Source: an uncultured Bacteroidales bacterium (GTDB taxonomy: Bacteria; Bacteroidota; Bacteroidia; Bacteroidales; P3). Taken from it: 33,284 bases of DNA. Location of the stretch: positions 1 to 33,284 of the forward strand of contig CAJONE010000024.1 in NCBI GenBank assembly GCA_905235855.1. The letters run 5' to 3'. Below are positions 14,832 through 22,657 of this stretch, piece by piece. The notes under the pieces were generated by a model, which saw only the letters and a list, made by a program, of their open reading frames with translations, made no database searches and was not told the DNA's origin. Position numbers and translations under genes: made by a program. Numbering within the stretch: position 1 is the stretch's first letter; every line of letters starts with the position of its first letter.

Positions 14832-15082
14832 GTGTTCGTTTCAAATATTTTATGTTGTCTGTGTTAGCAGCTTTGCTGGTTATGTGTGTCGGATGTCGCC
14901 GCACAAAGACATGCCGTTGCAGTGGCATTTATCAGGGCAAACCCGAAACTTTGTATTTCAACGTCGAACACACGTTTCATTGCAGCGACATCAACCGCTC
15001 CGGTTACGAGCGAATGCACGATACGGTCTTTATTCGGTCTATGCACAATATTACATGCGATGACTACGAGTCGCCCGAATAG
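14828..15082 (+). CDS. Small cysteine-rich lipoprotein B
   Basis: The 84-residue protein has a lipoprotein signal ending LLVMCVGC, with lipid Cys at 23, followed by RRTKTCRCSG. Its C-x-C pair is at 29 and 31, then single cysteines at 52 and 77. This spacing (2, 21, 25) closely follows lipoprotein A (2, 25, 25). Shared residues outside the cysteines include G.P..L...V before the third cysteine. It starts inside the stop of A (4-base ATGA overlap). Sixty-six bases separate its stop from the MauE-thioredoxin gene, with no clear promoter between. I recognise no named family and propose no enzyme activity. Confidence 0.8.
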   Translation: MSVRFKYFMLSVLAALLVMCVGCRRTKTCRCSGIYQGKPETLYFNVEHTFHCSDINRSGYERMHDTVFIRSMHNITCDDYESPE

Positions 15083-15148
15083 ATGATATGCAAAACATCG
15101 TAACATCATCATTTTTTCAAAACCATCCTGATTAGAATCCTTTTGTGT

Positions 15149-16276
15149 ATGCTTGACAAATTGGGCAATACAAAGTTTTTGACATATTCGGCCACGGCAT
15201 TGAAGAGTGTACTTGGCATTTTTTTCATTGTGTCGGCTCTTGCCAAGTTTGTCTCGATCGACAGCTTCAACATATACCTGTTCAGCTTTGGGTTTCTTTC
15301 ATTCCGGTTGTCCGTAATTGTCGGATGGCTCGCTATTTCTACCGAAATCTTGTTGGGTGTTGCACTTCTCTCCAATCGACACCATAGGTTTGTATGTTTG
15401 CTCAACGTGCTGATGCTGCTCGGTTTCACCTTTTTTTTGGTCTATGCATGGTTTGTCGGACGCACAGACAGTTGCCATTGTATGGGCGAATTGCTCCCGT
15501 TCGATCCAATTCACTCTATTTTGAAAAATGCGGTGCTGCTTGTGTTGCTTTTTTGGGTTTGGAAATATTCAAGACGTGACTTCCGTCCGCGTTGGTGGTT
15601 GGTGTTGCCCGCAGTCTTGTTGGCGCAGGGGTTGATAGTGCTTGCCGGTTTTAAAGGGTGGATAAGGATGAATTTCTACGATTTGCAGTACTCAACAACC
15701 TTATCGGTTATTATGGCAGTTGTTGCGGTATTAGCCACGTTTGCCTTTAGTTGCCGCCGCTGGATTGAGGTTCTTATGGGGCTTGTCCCTTATGTTGCAG
15801 TGTTTGTCCTTTGCACAGCGGCCTGCCTTGCTCCCGTGCGCGGCACTGTGCCTGTCAACGCAGATTTGCTGTCAAAAGTCATCAATACTGGAGGTTCTTT
15901 GGCCGACAGTGATCTTGCCAGTGGTCGCAAGGTACTCTCTTTCTACAGCAAAAGTTGCCAGTATTGCCGACGCATGTCAGAAACGCTCTCCATGATTCAG
16001 AAACGACACAACTTACCGTTCGAGGCCTTTGTCACAGTCTTCCCGTCCGACACGGTGCACGGTCTGGATGCTTTCTACGATACACCTTATGCCGTCCGTT
16101 TTAACCCTACGGCGGTCTCTCCCGATGAATTCGTGAATATTACCTACGGCGGTGCTCCGCTGGTTGTCCTTCTCGACAACGGAAGTGTAGCTGAAACCTA
16201 CGGCAGTGGTTACGTCTCAGAATCGAAAATAGTGGAATTTGTAAGCAGAAAACAAACTTGCCAATCTCCACAATAG
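15149..16276 (+). CDS. MauE/DoxX-family membrane protein fused to a periplasmic thioredoxin-like domain
   Basis: I start at ATG 15149 (375 residues); the in-frame TTG six bases earlier adds nothing useful. About seven hydrophobic spans cover residues 15-230. The first half is MauE/DoxX-like: a four-helix unit with SALAKFVSID near the start and DSCHCMGELLPFDPIHSILKN, where Cys109-x-Cys111 stands for the CGC of MauE. After further spans comes a thioredoxin-like domain. It has LSFYSKSCQYCRRM (C270-x-x-C273) and the cis-proline segment GAPLVVLLDNG. MauE with MauD is required to mature the disulfide-rich small subunit of methylamine dehydrogenase. Here both activities appear in one chain. Its genetic neighbours are three small cysteine-rich lipoproteins, the likely clients. 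Electron flow between the two cysteine pairs is inferred. Confidence 0.85.
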   Translation: MLDKLGNTKFLTYSATALKSVLGIFFIVSALAKFVSIDSFNIYLFSFGFLSFRLSVIVGWLAISTEILLGVALLSNRHHRFVCLLNVLMLLGFTFFLVYAWFVGRTDSCHCMGELLPFDPIHSILKNAVLLVLLFWVWKYSRRDFRPRWWLVLPAVLLAQGLIVLAGFKGWIRMNFYDLQYSTTLSVIMAVVAVLATFAFSCRRWIEVLMGLVPYVAVFVLCTAACLAPVRGTVPVNADLLSKVINTGGSLADSDLASGRKVLSFYSKSCQYCRRMSETLSMIQKRHNLPFEAFVTVFPSDTVHGLDAFYDTPYAVRFNPTAVSPDEFVNITYGGAPLVVLLDNGSVAETYGSGYVSESKIVEFVSRKQTCQSPQ

Positions 16277-16340
16277 TAGCCAAGTATGGACAAATGCAGA
16301 TAAAGATGCAGTTGATGCCCTCTGAAAAATGGAATGCCTT

Positions 16341-16553
16341 ATGAAAAAAGTTTTGTTGCCTGTTATCCTTTTTGTCATAGTTGCCAGCCTGCCGTCGTGC
16401 ACACGACGTTGCCATTGCACCGGCTACGATGCCTCGCACACCTACTATACAGAAAAGCAGCTTAAAGAACTTGACCGAACCTGTGCGGGTATGGAGTATT
16501 ACATGAACGGGTTGATGTATTCCGTCTGCGAATACGACTTGACTAATTATTGA
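16341..16553 (+). CDS. Small cysteine-rich lipoprotein C
   Basis: I choose ATG 16341, giving 70 residues. The in-frame ATG 12 bases upstream only adds MECL before a perfect MKKVLLPVILF signal start. The lipobox is ASLPSC, with lipid Cys at 20, followed by TRRCHCTG. The C-x-C pair is at 24 and 26, with single cysteines at 48 and 63. This repeats the plan of lipoproteins A and B with a shorter last interval. The protein is rich in Tyr and has no recognised domain. It lies 64 bases after the MauE-thioredoxin gene, and its last 7 bases overlap the end of the converging flippase gene. Confidence 0.78.
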   Translation: MKKVLLPVILFVIVASLPSCTRRCHCTGYDASHTYYTEKQLKELDRTCAGMEYYMNGLMYSVCEYDLTNY

Positions 16554-18055
16554 GCGATTCCGTTGGCCCGTCGTTTCAGTCGGTTGGCCAATTTGCCAAC
16601 CAGTGTTCTTTCGTTATAGGCTATCAGAACGGCAAATAACATTAACAGAACAGTGTTCGCCACTAATCGCCATGCGGTCGGGAGTGGGGACATCAGTTTC
16701 ATTGCTGCAAACAAGAGCATCGCTGCGACGAAGTAACCGAGTATAGGCTTGAGTTTGTAAGGCACCGGATTGTGGCGTTGTCCAATAAAATACGACAGCA
16801 CCATACTCACTCCGTAGCCCGCAAAACCACCCCATGCACAGGCCATATAACCGTATTTCGGCACGAAGATTATGTTCACGGCTATCAGCGTAACACAGCC
16901 TATGGCCGACATTACGGCACCCCACCATGTCTTGCCTATCAGTTTGTACCAAAACGAAAGGTTGAAGTATATTCCCATAAAAATTTCTGCCATCATCACT
17001 ATTGGCACAGCCCGAAGTCCCTCCCAATAGTCAGACTTTATGATGTAGCGCAGAATGTCCATATAGGCCACCACCGCGAGAAAAGCGAGAAGTGTAAACA
17101 TGATGAAGTATTTCATCACCAGAGCCTGGCTCTCTTTGCTTTCTTTCCCGCTGCCTCCGGCGAAAACAAATGGCTCGTAGGCATAGCGGAATGCCTGTGT
17201 TATCATAGCCATAATCATCGCAATCTTCACACATGCGCCATATATGCCAAGTTGCACATCACCTTCCTGGCCTGGAACAAGGAAGCGGAAGCAGATTTTA
17301 TCCGCCACCTGGTTCAATATGCCCATAAGACCGAGCAGCAATAGAGGCCATGTGTATCGCAGCATCTGTTTCAGCAGGGCGAAGTCGATACCGAACCGCA
17401 GATTGCGCAGTTCAGGAATGAAACCGAGTGTGATTGATGCCGTGCAGATAAGGTTTATTGCGAACACATAGCCCACCTGATAGTCCGCACGATACCATCC
17501 CATCATCGAGGGGTGCGATTCGGCCAAGGCGGGAGCCACTAAAAACACGAACAGATTCATTCCTATGTTGCAGAATATGAACAGCAGTTTCAAAAACGCG
17601 AATTTCCACGCCCGTCCGGCAAACCTCAATTGTGCAAACAGAATGGCCTGAAAAGCGTCTATCGCCACGACGCAGGCCATGATTTCAATATATTCGGGGT
17701 GGTCAGCATAGTCCAGCAATCCGGAAATCGGATTGATGAACACGAATACAAGTGCGACAAACAGTGCCGCTACCACACCCACAGCAGACAATGCGGTAGA
17801 GAATACACGACGGGCTTCAAGCTCTTTCTTGTTGGCAAAGTAGAAGAAGGTGGTTTCCATGCCGAAAGTGAGCAGTACCAGCATAAGTGCCGTATAGGCG
17901 TATATATTGGTTACCACGCCGTATCCGCCCGACGAGGCTGCTATCTTGTATGTGTAGAGCGGGACTAAAAGATAGTTCAGAAAACGTCCGACTATGCTGC
18001 TCAGCCCGTAGATGACCGAGTCGGACAAAAGCCGTTTCAGTGAATTGTTTGCCAT
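16547..18055 (-). CDS. Polysaccharide flippase (Wzx/MATE-like)
   Basis: The 502-residue inner-membrane protein has about fourteen hydrophobic spans. It starts with the oligosaccharide flippase pattern SLKRLLSDSVIYGLSSIVGRFLNYLLVPLYT, followed by GGYGVVTNIYAYTALMLVLLTFGMETTFFYFANK. Such proteins move polyprenyl-linked oligosaccharides from the inner to the outer leaflet for polymerisation or ligation. The C-terminal quarter has further spans and ends in a basic tail (ANRLKRRANGIAQ). It converges on cysteine-rich lipoprotein C with a 7-base overlap of the ends. It is divergent from dsbD, from which it is separated by 141 bases holding a striking pair of alternative hairpins. Its partner initiating transferase may be the one at 12231. 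Confidence 0.92.
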   Translation of the reverse strand: MANNSLKRLLSDSVIYGLSSIVGRFLNYLLVPLYTYKIAASSGGYGVVTNIYAYTALMLVLLTFGMETTFFYFANKKELEARRVFSTALSAVGVVAALFVALVFVFINPISGLLDYADHPEYIEIMACVVAIDAFQAILFAQLRFAGRAWKFAFLKLLFIFCNIGMNLFVFLVAPALAESHPSMMGWYRADYQVGYVFAINLICTASITLGFIPELRNLRFGIDFALLKQMLRYTWPLLLLGLMGILNQVADKICFRFLVPGQEGDVQLGIYGACVKIAMIMAMITQAFRYAYEPFVFAGGSGKESKESQALVMKYFIMFTLLAFLAVVAYMDILRYIIKSDYWEGLRAVPIVMMAEIFMGIYFNLSFWYKLIGKTWWGAVMSAIGCVTLIAVNIIFVPKYGYMACAWGGFAGYGVSMVLSYFIGQRHNPVPYKLKPILGYFVAAMLLFAAMKLMSPLPTAWRLVANTVLLMLFAVLIAYNERTLVGKLANRLKRRANGIAQ

Positions 18056-18073
18056 ATAGGGAAAAACGTATAT

Positions 18074-18120
18074 AACGGCATTTTATTGCAAACGGACGAC
18101 TCGGCAAATGCCGTTTTGCA
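18074..18120. other. Overlapping inverted repeats between flippase and dsbD
   Basis: AACGGCATTT (18074-18083) pairs perfectly with AAATGCCGTT (18106-18115) around a 22-base loop. Inside, TGCAAACGG (18087-18095) can instead pair, with one bulge, with CCGTTTTGCA (18111-18120), which reuses part of the first right arm. The two stems are mutually exclusive. The element lies in the flippase leader on the minus strand and upstream of the dsbD promoter on the plus strand. It could be an attenuator-like leader or an operator. Confidence 0.5.
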
Positions 18121-18137
18121 AGTTTGGGTACTCTGTT

Positions 18138-18168
18138 TTTGCTAATTGTCGCTTTTTTTATAATTTTG
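18138..18168 (+). promoter_or_regulatory. Promoter of dsbD
   Basis: TTTG (18138-18141), a 19-base spacer, and TAATTTTG (18161-18168) are an exact match to the Bacteroidota promoter. Transcription should start near 18174, about 22 bases before ATG 18197. Confidence 0.8.
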
Positions 18169-18196
18169 CAATTCAGTTAAGGCAAAATCAATCATT

Positions 18197-20284
18197 ATGT
18201 ATAGGCGTTTCCTATTTTCCATCGTTGCGTTGGGATTTGCAATTATGACTTCTGCTCAGGTGCTTAACCCTACGCACTGGACCTATTCGGTCCGTGAGCT
18301 CTCGGACGACCAGCTTGAGCTTGTGTTCACCGCCAAAATCGATGCAGGATGGCATCTCTATTCGCAGAAGTCCGATCCCAACGGACCTATCCCAATGCAA
18401 ATAACTTTCAACGAAAGTGATAGTTATGAGCGTATAGGCTCGGTGATGGAACCCAAAGCCCATGAGGAATTTGACGATGTTTTCAAGGTTACTGTACGCT
18501 ATTTTGACGGAACTGCCGTCTTCCGCCAGAAAATCAGGCGACTTACCGAAAAACCCTTTAAGGTGACTGGCTCGCTATACTACCAGCTCTGCAATGAGGG
18601 TTCATGTATCGCGCCGGACGATTTGCCTTTTGCCTTCAACGTCAAGGAGACTGAAAAAAAAGCCGAAAAAAAAGATGATACAACAGTTGATGTCGATACC
18701 GCCTGTGGCGAATCGTTGCCCGTAGTCGACGACACTGCAATGCAAGCTCCCGATAGTATGCCGAAAGTGCCGGAACAAGTAGTAAGCAAGTCTGATGCAC
18801 AGGGCAAATCGACCAGTTTGTGGGCTCTTTTCTTTGGCGCGCTCTTGGCCGGTATTGTCACAATGTTTACGCCATGTGTGTTTCCGATGATACCCATGAC
18901 GGTCAATTTCTTTATGCATAGCGGTGAAAACAGGCGCAGGAATCGTCGCCAGGTGTGGGTGTTCGGAGGTTCGATAGTGTTTATATTCACAGTTTTGGGT
19001 GCTGTTCTCTCGTTGTTTTTCGGGCCTGGAGTGCTGAACCTTATAGGCACGCACGGCATCCCGAATCTCATATTTTTTGCCATTTTCATGACCTTCGCCC
19101 TCTCGTTTTTCGGTCTGTTCGAAATCAAGATGCCCGAAAAATGGGTCAACAAGTCGGATGCGCAAGCCGACAAAGGTGGTTTCATGGCACCATTCTTCAT
19201 TGCTCTGACCACTGTATTGGTGTCGTTCAGCTGCACGGGTCCCATCATCGGTGCCGCGCTTATTGAGTTTTCAACGTCCACCACCAACCGCTGGGTGTCG
19301 CTTATTTCGATGCTTGGTTTCGGTATCGGGTTTGCACTGCCGTTCACTCTGCTGGCCATGTTCCCGTCTATGTTAAAGAATATGAAGTCAGGAAGTTGGC
19401 TCAATTCTGTCAAGATTGTGTTTGCGTTTCTCGAATTGGCCTTTGGCCTGAAATTCCTTCAGATGGCAGACTTGTACTGGAGCTGGGGATTGCTCGACCG
19501 CGACGTTTACCTTGCACTCTGGATTGTGATATTCGCATTGATGGGTGTTTATTTGCTCGGCAAAATCAAGTTTAAGGGCGACGAAGATGTGCAGCATATC
19601 GGTGTGGTACGCCTGTTCCTCTCCATTGCGACTTTCTCCTTTGTGGTGTATATGATTCCCGGACTGTGGGGGGCACCACTCAATGCCATATCCGGCTTTC
19701 TGCCGCCTATGGATACGCAGGATTTCAATATAGAGCGCATAGTGGTCAATAACCAGCAGGCAGCAGTTGGAGGCCCGCGGGCGGTCGCCTTTGGGTCAAA
19801 ACTGCCGGCAGATCGCAAGTATGTCGACAAGCTGCACATGCCTACAGGGTTCGAAGGATTCTACGACCTCGACGAGGCCAAGGCTTACGCCCGTTCCGTC
19901 GGCAAACCTATATTTATTGACTTTACTGGTCGCAACTGCGCCAATTGTCGCGAGATGGAGCAGTCGGCTTGGAGCAAGCCCGAAGCCAGGAAACTCCTAA
20001 ACGAAAGATTTGTCATGTGCGCACTGTATGCGGACATGAATGATATTACGCTGCCCGAGGACGAGTGGGTGACCGACGAACACGGGCGCACCATAAAGAC
20101 CCTCGGTCGCCGCAATCTCAACTATCAGATAAAGACGTTTAACCAAAACGCCCAACCCTGCTACGTGGTTATCGACGCGGACGGCAAGGTGCTCTCGGAC
20201 GGAGTTTTTGTCTATGACCCCAAATCTTCGGCCTCGACTAAGGCCGAGGGCTTTGTTGAGTTTCTCAAGAAATCGCTTAAATAA
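18197..20284 (+). CDS. dsbD: Thiol:disulfide interchange protein DsbD
   Basis: DsbD carries electrons from cytoplasmic thioredoxin across the inner membrane to periplasmic reductases. All three parts are visible in 695 residues. After a signal peptide (to about residue 20) comes the N-terminal immunoglobulin-like domain with C132 and C137 in YYQLCNEGSCIAPDDL. The membrane core has the redox pair C227 in FTPCVFPMIP and C346 in FSCTGPIIGAAL. The C-terminal thioredoxin domain has C581-A-N-C584 and the cis-proline QPCYVV. Residues 150-205 form an acidic linker. The gene has its own promoter and is followed 30 bases later by aqpZ. It could feed electrons to the thioredoxin domain of the MauE-like protein at 15149, but that link is only inferred. 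Confidence 0.96.
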   Translation: MYRRFLFSIVALGFAIMTSAQVLNPTHWTYSVRELSDDQLELVFTAKIDAGWHLYSQKSDPNGPIPMQITFNESDSYERIGSVMEPKAHEEFDDVFKVTVRYFDGTAVFRQKIRRLTEKPFKVTGSLYYQLCNEGSCIAPDDLPFAFNVKETEKKAEKKDDTTVDVDTACGESLPVVDDTAMQAPDSMPKVPEQVVSKSDAQGKSTSLWALFFGALLAGIVTMFTPCVFPMIPMTVNFFMHSGENRRRNRRQVWVFGGSIVFIFTVLGAVLSLFFGPGVLNLIGTHGIPNLIFFAIFMTFALSFFGLFEIKMPEKWVNKSDAQADKGGFMAPFFIALTTVLVSFSCTGPIIGAALIEFSTSTTNRWVSLISMLGFGIGFALPFTLLAMFPSMLKNMKSGSWLNSVKIVFAFLELAFGLKFLQMADLYWSWGLLDRDVYLALWIVIFALMGVYLLGKIKFKGDEDVQHIGVVRLFLSIATFSFVVYMIPGLWGAPLNAISGFLPPMDTQDFNIERIVVNNQQAAVGGPRAVAFGSKLPADRKYVDKLHMPTGFEGFYDLDEAKAYARSVGKPIFIDFTGRNCANCREMEQSAWSKPEARKLLNERFVMCALYADMNDITLPEDEWVTDEHGRTIKTLGRRNLNYQIKTFNQNAQPCYVVIDADGKVLSDGVFVYDPKSSASTKAEGFVEFLKKSLK

Positions 20285-20314
20285 ATCTTATTATTAACTA
20301 AATTCAAAACTACC

Positions 20315-21025
20315 ATGAAGATTCAAAACAAAATGATTGCCGAATGTCTCGGTACGTTCTGGCTGGTTCTTGGCGGATGCGGCACTGCTCTCTTTGCCGG
20401 ACACGCAGTCGGTTTTTTGGGCGTGGCCATCGCTTTCGGACTCACGGTTATCGCCATGGCCTATGGCATAGGACATGTGAGCGGAGCCCATCTCAATCCT
20501 GCCGTGTCGCTCGGCGTGTTTGTGAACGGACGTATGTCATGCAAGGAAATGCTTCTCTATTGGCTTTCGCAGTTTGTGGGTGCCATTATCGCAGGTGCGA
20601 TTCTCCTTGTGCTCTGGAAGTCGGCTGGGCTTGGCGAAACTGGCGTTTTTGCCGCCAATGGTTTCGGTGATGAGTTCAAAGCTGTAGCAGGCGACAACTA
20701 TCGCGTGGTTTCAATGGGAGGAGCATTTCTTGTTGAGTGCTTGCTCACTTTTGTGTTTCTGATGGTTATCCTCGGTGCCACCGACGAACGCAGCAACCCC
20801 AAGGCCGCCGGCCTCGCTATTGGCCTAACCCTCACCCTTATCCACCTTATCAGCATACCTATGACCAACACCAGTGTGAACCCTGCCCGTAGCCTCTCGC
20901 AGGCCATTTTTGCTTCATGGGACGGCGCTTTGCCGCAGGTGTGGCTCTTTATCGTGGCTCCGCTCGTTGGTGCCGCCCTCGCCGGCCTCTGCTACAAATG
21001 TGTGGCACCGGCAAAAAAGAACTAA
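20315..21025 (+). CDS. aqpZ: Aquaporin Z (water channel)
   Basis: The 236-residue protein has six membrane spans and two half-helices with NPA motifs at 61-63 (GAHLNPAVSLG) and 189-191 (NTSVNPARS). The selectivity filter residues of E. coli AqpZ are kept: Phe in AFGLTV, His177, Thr186 and Arg192 in HLISIPMTNTSVNPAR. This small, polar filter passes water and excludes glycerol. It follows dsbD by 30 bases without a recognisable promoter, so the two are probably on one transcript. A likely terminator lies at 21079-21117. Confidence 0.96.
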   Translation: MKIQNKMIAECLGTFWLVLGGCGTALFAGHAVGFLGVAIAFGLTVIAMAYGIGHVSGAHLNPAVSLGVFVNGRMSCKEMLLYWLSQFVGAIIAGAILLVLWKSAGLGETGVFAANGFGDEFKAVAGDNYRVVSMGGAFLVECLLTFVFLMVILGATDERSNPKAAGLAIGLTLTLIHLISIPMTNTSVNPARSLSQAIFASWDGALPQVWLFIVAPLVGAALAGLCYKCVAPAKKN

Positions 21026-21078
21026 CATAAGATAGCGGTGACAAACTTCGCCCTGTCTCTTATCCAATTACCAGCGAT

Positions 21079-21117
21079 AGGGGTGTATAAAATAAAATAT
21101 GCACCCTTATCTTATTT
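21079..21117 (+). terminator. Likely terminator of the dsbD-aqpZ transcript
   Basis: AGGGGTGTATA (21079-21089) pairs with TATGCACCCTT (21098-21108) over 11 positions, two of them wobbles, with an 8-base A-rich loop. A T-rich stretch (ATCTTATTTT) follows. Confidence 0.65.
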
Positions 21118-21151
21118 TGTATCATACTGTTGCAAATAGAATAAAAAAACA

Positions 21152-21183
21152 TTTGGCAGATTGAAAAAAGTGTGGTATTTTTG
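21152..21183 (+). promoter_or_regulatory. Promoter of the initiator tRNA gene
   Basis: TTTG (21152-21155), a 20-base spacer and a perfect -7 box TATTTTTG (21176-21183). Transcription should start near 21189, about 14 bases before the mature tRNA end. This is the only promoter seen upstream of both the tRNA and the nuclease gene. Confidence 0.78.
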
Positions 21184-21202
21184 CAAAATGAAAACAAGAC
21201 AG

Positions 21203-21277
<75 letters not shown>

Positions 21278-21313
21278 AAAAGGATGTTTCTGAAATGAGG
21301 CATCCTTTTTTTT
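21278..21313 (+). terminator. Terminator of the tRNA gene
   Basis: AAAAGGATG and CATCCTTTT form a stem around a 14-base loop, followed by an uninterrupted T tract (21306-21313). It begins directly after the tRNA CCA and ends 14 bases before the ATG of the nuclease gene. Confidence 0.85.
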
Positions 21314-21327
21314 GTAAAGCCAATGCT

Positions 21328-22125
21328 ATGAGAACTACGCTTTTCACGATTATTGCTCTTTCTCTTATTGCGGCAGGATGCCGTTTTGATAGTGGCGACA
21401 ATCCTTTTGCAGGACAGCCCGCTGCTCGCGATACGGTTCTGATGCTCGAGCTGCCCGAATACGGCAGTGACGAGGATGTGCTGTTTTACAGTGGTTTCAC
21501 CTCGTCCTACAACCACGAGACCTTGATACCCAACTGGGTGGCTTATGAACTTACAGCCGAGGAACTGAATCCCGTCTACACGTCGCAAAGCTCCACGTTC
21601 AGCAAGGATTTTAACGTGACAGGGCGACAGGCATCGCGTGAGGACTATTCGCGTTCTGGTTGGGATAAAGGCCACATGGCTCCCAAAGCCGATATGCGGT
21701 GGTCCGAGAAGTCGTATTGGGAGAGCCATTATTTCACCAACGTGTGTCCGCAAAACCATGAACTCAACGCCGGCGACTGGAATGTACTCGAAAAACAGGT
21801 TCGCTCTTTGGCAAGAAAATACGGAAAAGTGTATGTTGTATGCGGTCCGTTTATCGAAAACGCATCTCTGGGAACAATCGGAGATGGTTGCGTGCAGGTG
21901 CCCGATGCTTTTTTCAAGGCTCTGCTTGTTTACGATGGCAAGAGCCATTACAGTTCGTGCGCTTTTGTATTCCAAAACAACGGGCGGCATCAACGCTTGG
22001 CTGACTATGCCTGCTCTGTCGACGAGTTGGAGGCGCACATAGGTCGCAATCTCTTTGCCGCGCTCGATGCGATGGGGCTTGATTCAATAGAGAGCTCGGT
22101 CGACTACAATCTCATTCATCGATAA
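21328..22125 (+). CDS. DNA/RNA non-specific endonuclease, lipoprotein
   Basis: I start at ATG 21328 (265 residues); the frame is open further upstream but only through the tRNA and its terminator. The lipobox is LIAAGC with lipid Cys 18, so the enzyme is exported and anchored. It carries the NucA/Serratia-nuclease active site: WDKGHMAPKADM, where His116 is the general base, and YFTNVCPQNHELNAGDWNVLE, where the Asn binds the metal. Later blocks YVVCGPF, VPDAFFKALL and AFVFQNN complete the fold. Such enzymes cut single- and double-stranded DNA and RNA without sequence preference, for nutrient scavenging or defence. Between the tRNA terminator and the ATG there is no promoter, so expression may need read-through from the tRNA. 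Confidence 0.93.
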   Translation: MRTTLFTIIALSLIAAGCRFDSGDNPFAGQPAARDTVLMLELPEYGSDEDVLFYSGFTSSYNHETLIPNWVAYELTAEELNPVYTSQSSTFSKDFNVTGRQASREDYSRSGWDKGHMAPKADMRWSEKSYWESHYFTNVCPQNHELNAGDWNVLEKQVRSLARKYGKVYVVCGPFIENASLGTIGDGCVQVPDAFFKALLVYDGKSHYSSCAFVFQNNGRHQRLADYACSVDELEAHIGRNLFAALDAMGLDSIESSVDYNLIHR

Positions 22126-22140
22126 ATTCAAAAAAAAACT

Positions 22141-22596
22141 ATGCTAAAAAAAGGTACAAAAGCCCCATTCTTCGAGGCATTGGACGAGGACGGCAACACG
22201 GTTAAACTGACCGACTTTGCCGGAAGAAAACTCGTGCTATATTTCTATCCGAAGGACAGCACACCCGGCTGTACCGCCGAGGCCTGCGACCTTCGCGACA
22301 ACTACGAACGTTTTGTCACACTTGGCTACAGTGTGTTGGGCGTAAGTCGCGACAGCGCTGCCTCCCACAAGCGTTTTATAGCCAAATACGATTTGCCCTT
22401 TCACCTGATTTCCGACACGAATCTTGCTGTGCTTAAAGCCTATGAAGCATGGGGGGAGAAAAAAATGTATGGCAAGGTGACCGAGGGGACTCTCCGCACA
22501 ACATACGTGATTGATGAACAGGGGATTATTGTCGACGCTATCAGTAAGGTCGACACAAAAAACCATACGGCACAGATTATACAGGGTGCTGTATAA
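22141..22596 (+). CDS. bcp: Bcp/PrxQ-type peroxiredoxin (thioredoxin-dependent thiol peroxidase)
   Basis: The 151-residue cytoplasmic protein reduces hydrogen peroxide and organic hydroperoxides with electrons from thioredoxin. The active site is KDSTPGCTAEACDLRD, with the peroxidatic Cys44 and a resolving Cys49 five residues later. This is the pattern of the two-cysteine Bcp group. LVLYFYPKD before it and VLGVSRDS, TYVIDEQG and NHTAQI after it are all as in the family, and the length is usual. It starts 15 bases after the nuclease gene and is probably co-transcribed with it. Confidence 0.95.
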   Translation: MLKKGTKAPFFEALDEDGNTVKLTDFAGRKLVLYFYPKDSTPGCTAEACDLRDNYERFVTLGYSVLGVSRDSAASHKRFIAKYDLPFHLISDTNLAVLKAYEAWGEKKMYGKVTEGTLRTTYVIDEQGIIVDAISKVDTKNHTAQIIQGAV

Positions 22597-22657
22597 AACA
22601 GCCTATGACAGGTTTCACGAAAATAATGTTGAAGTATAATTCTAAACACTTAAAATA

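Noticed and set aside
18580-19413. 277-codon minus-strand frame inside dsbD
   Set aside because: No start context, domain or signal; the plus strand encodes DsbD with all redox motifs here.
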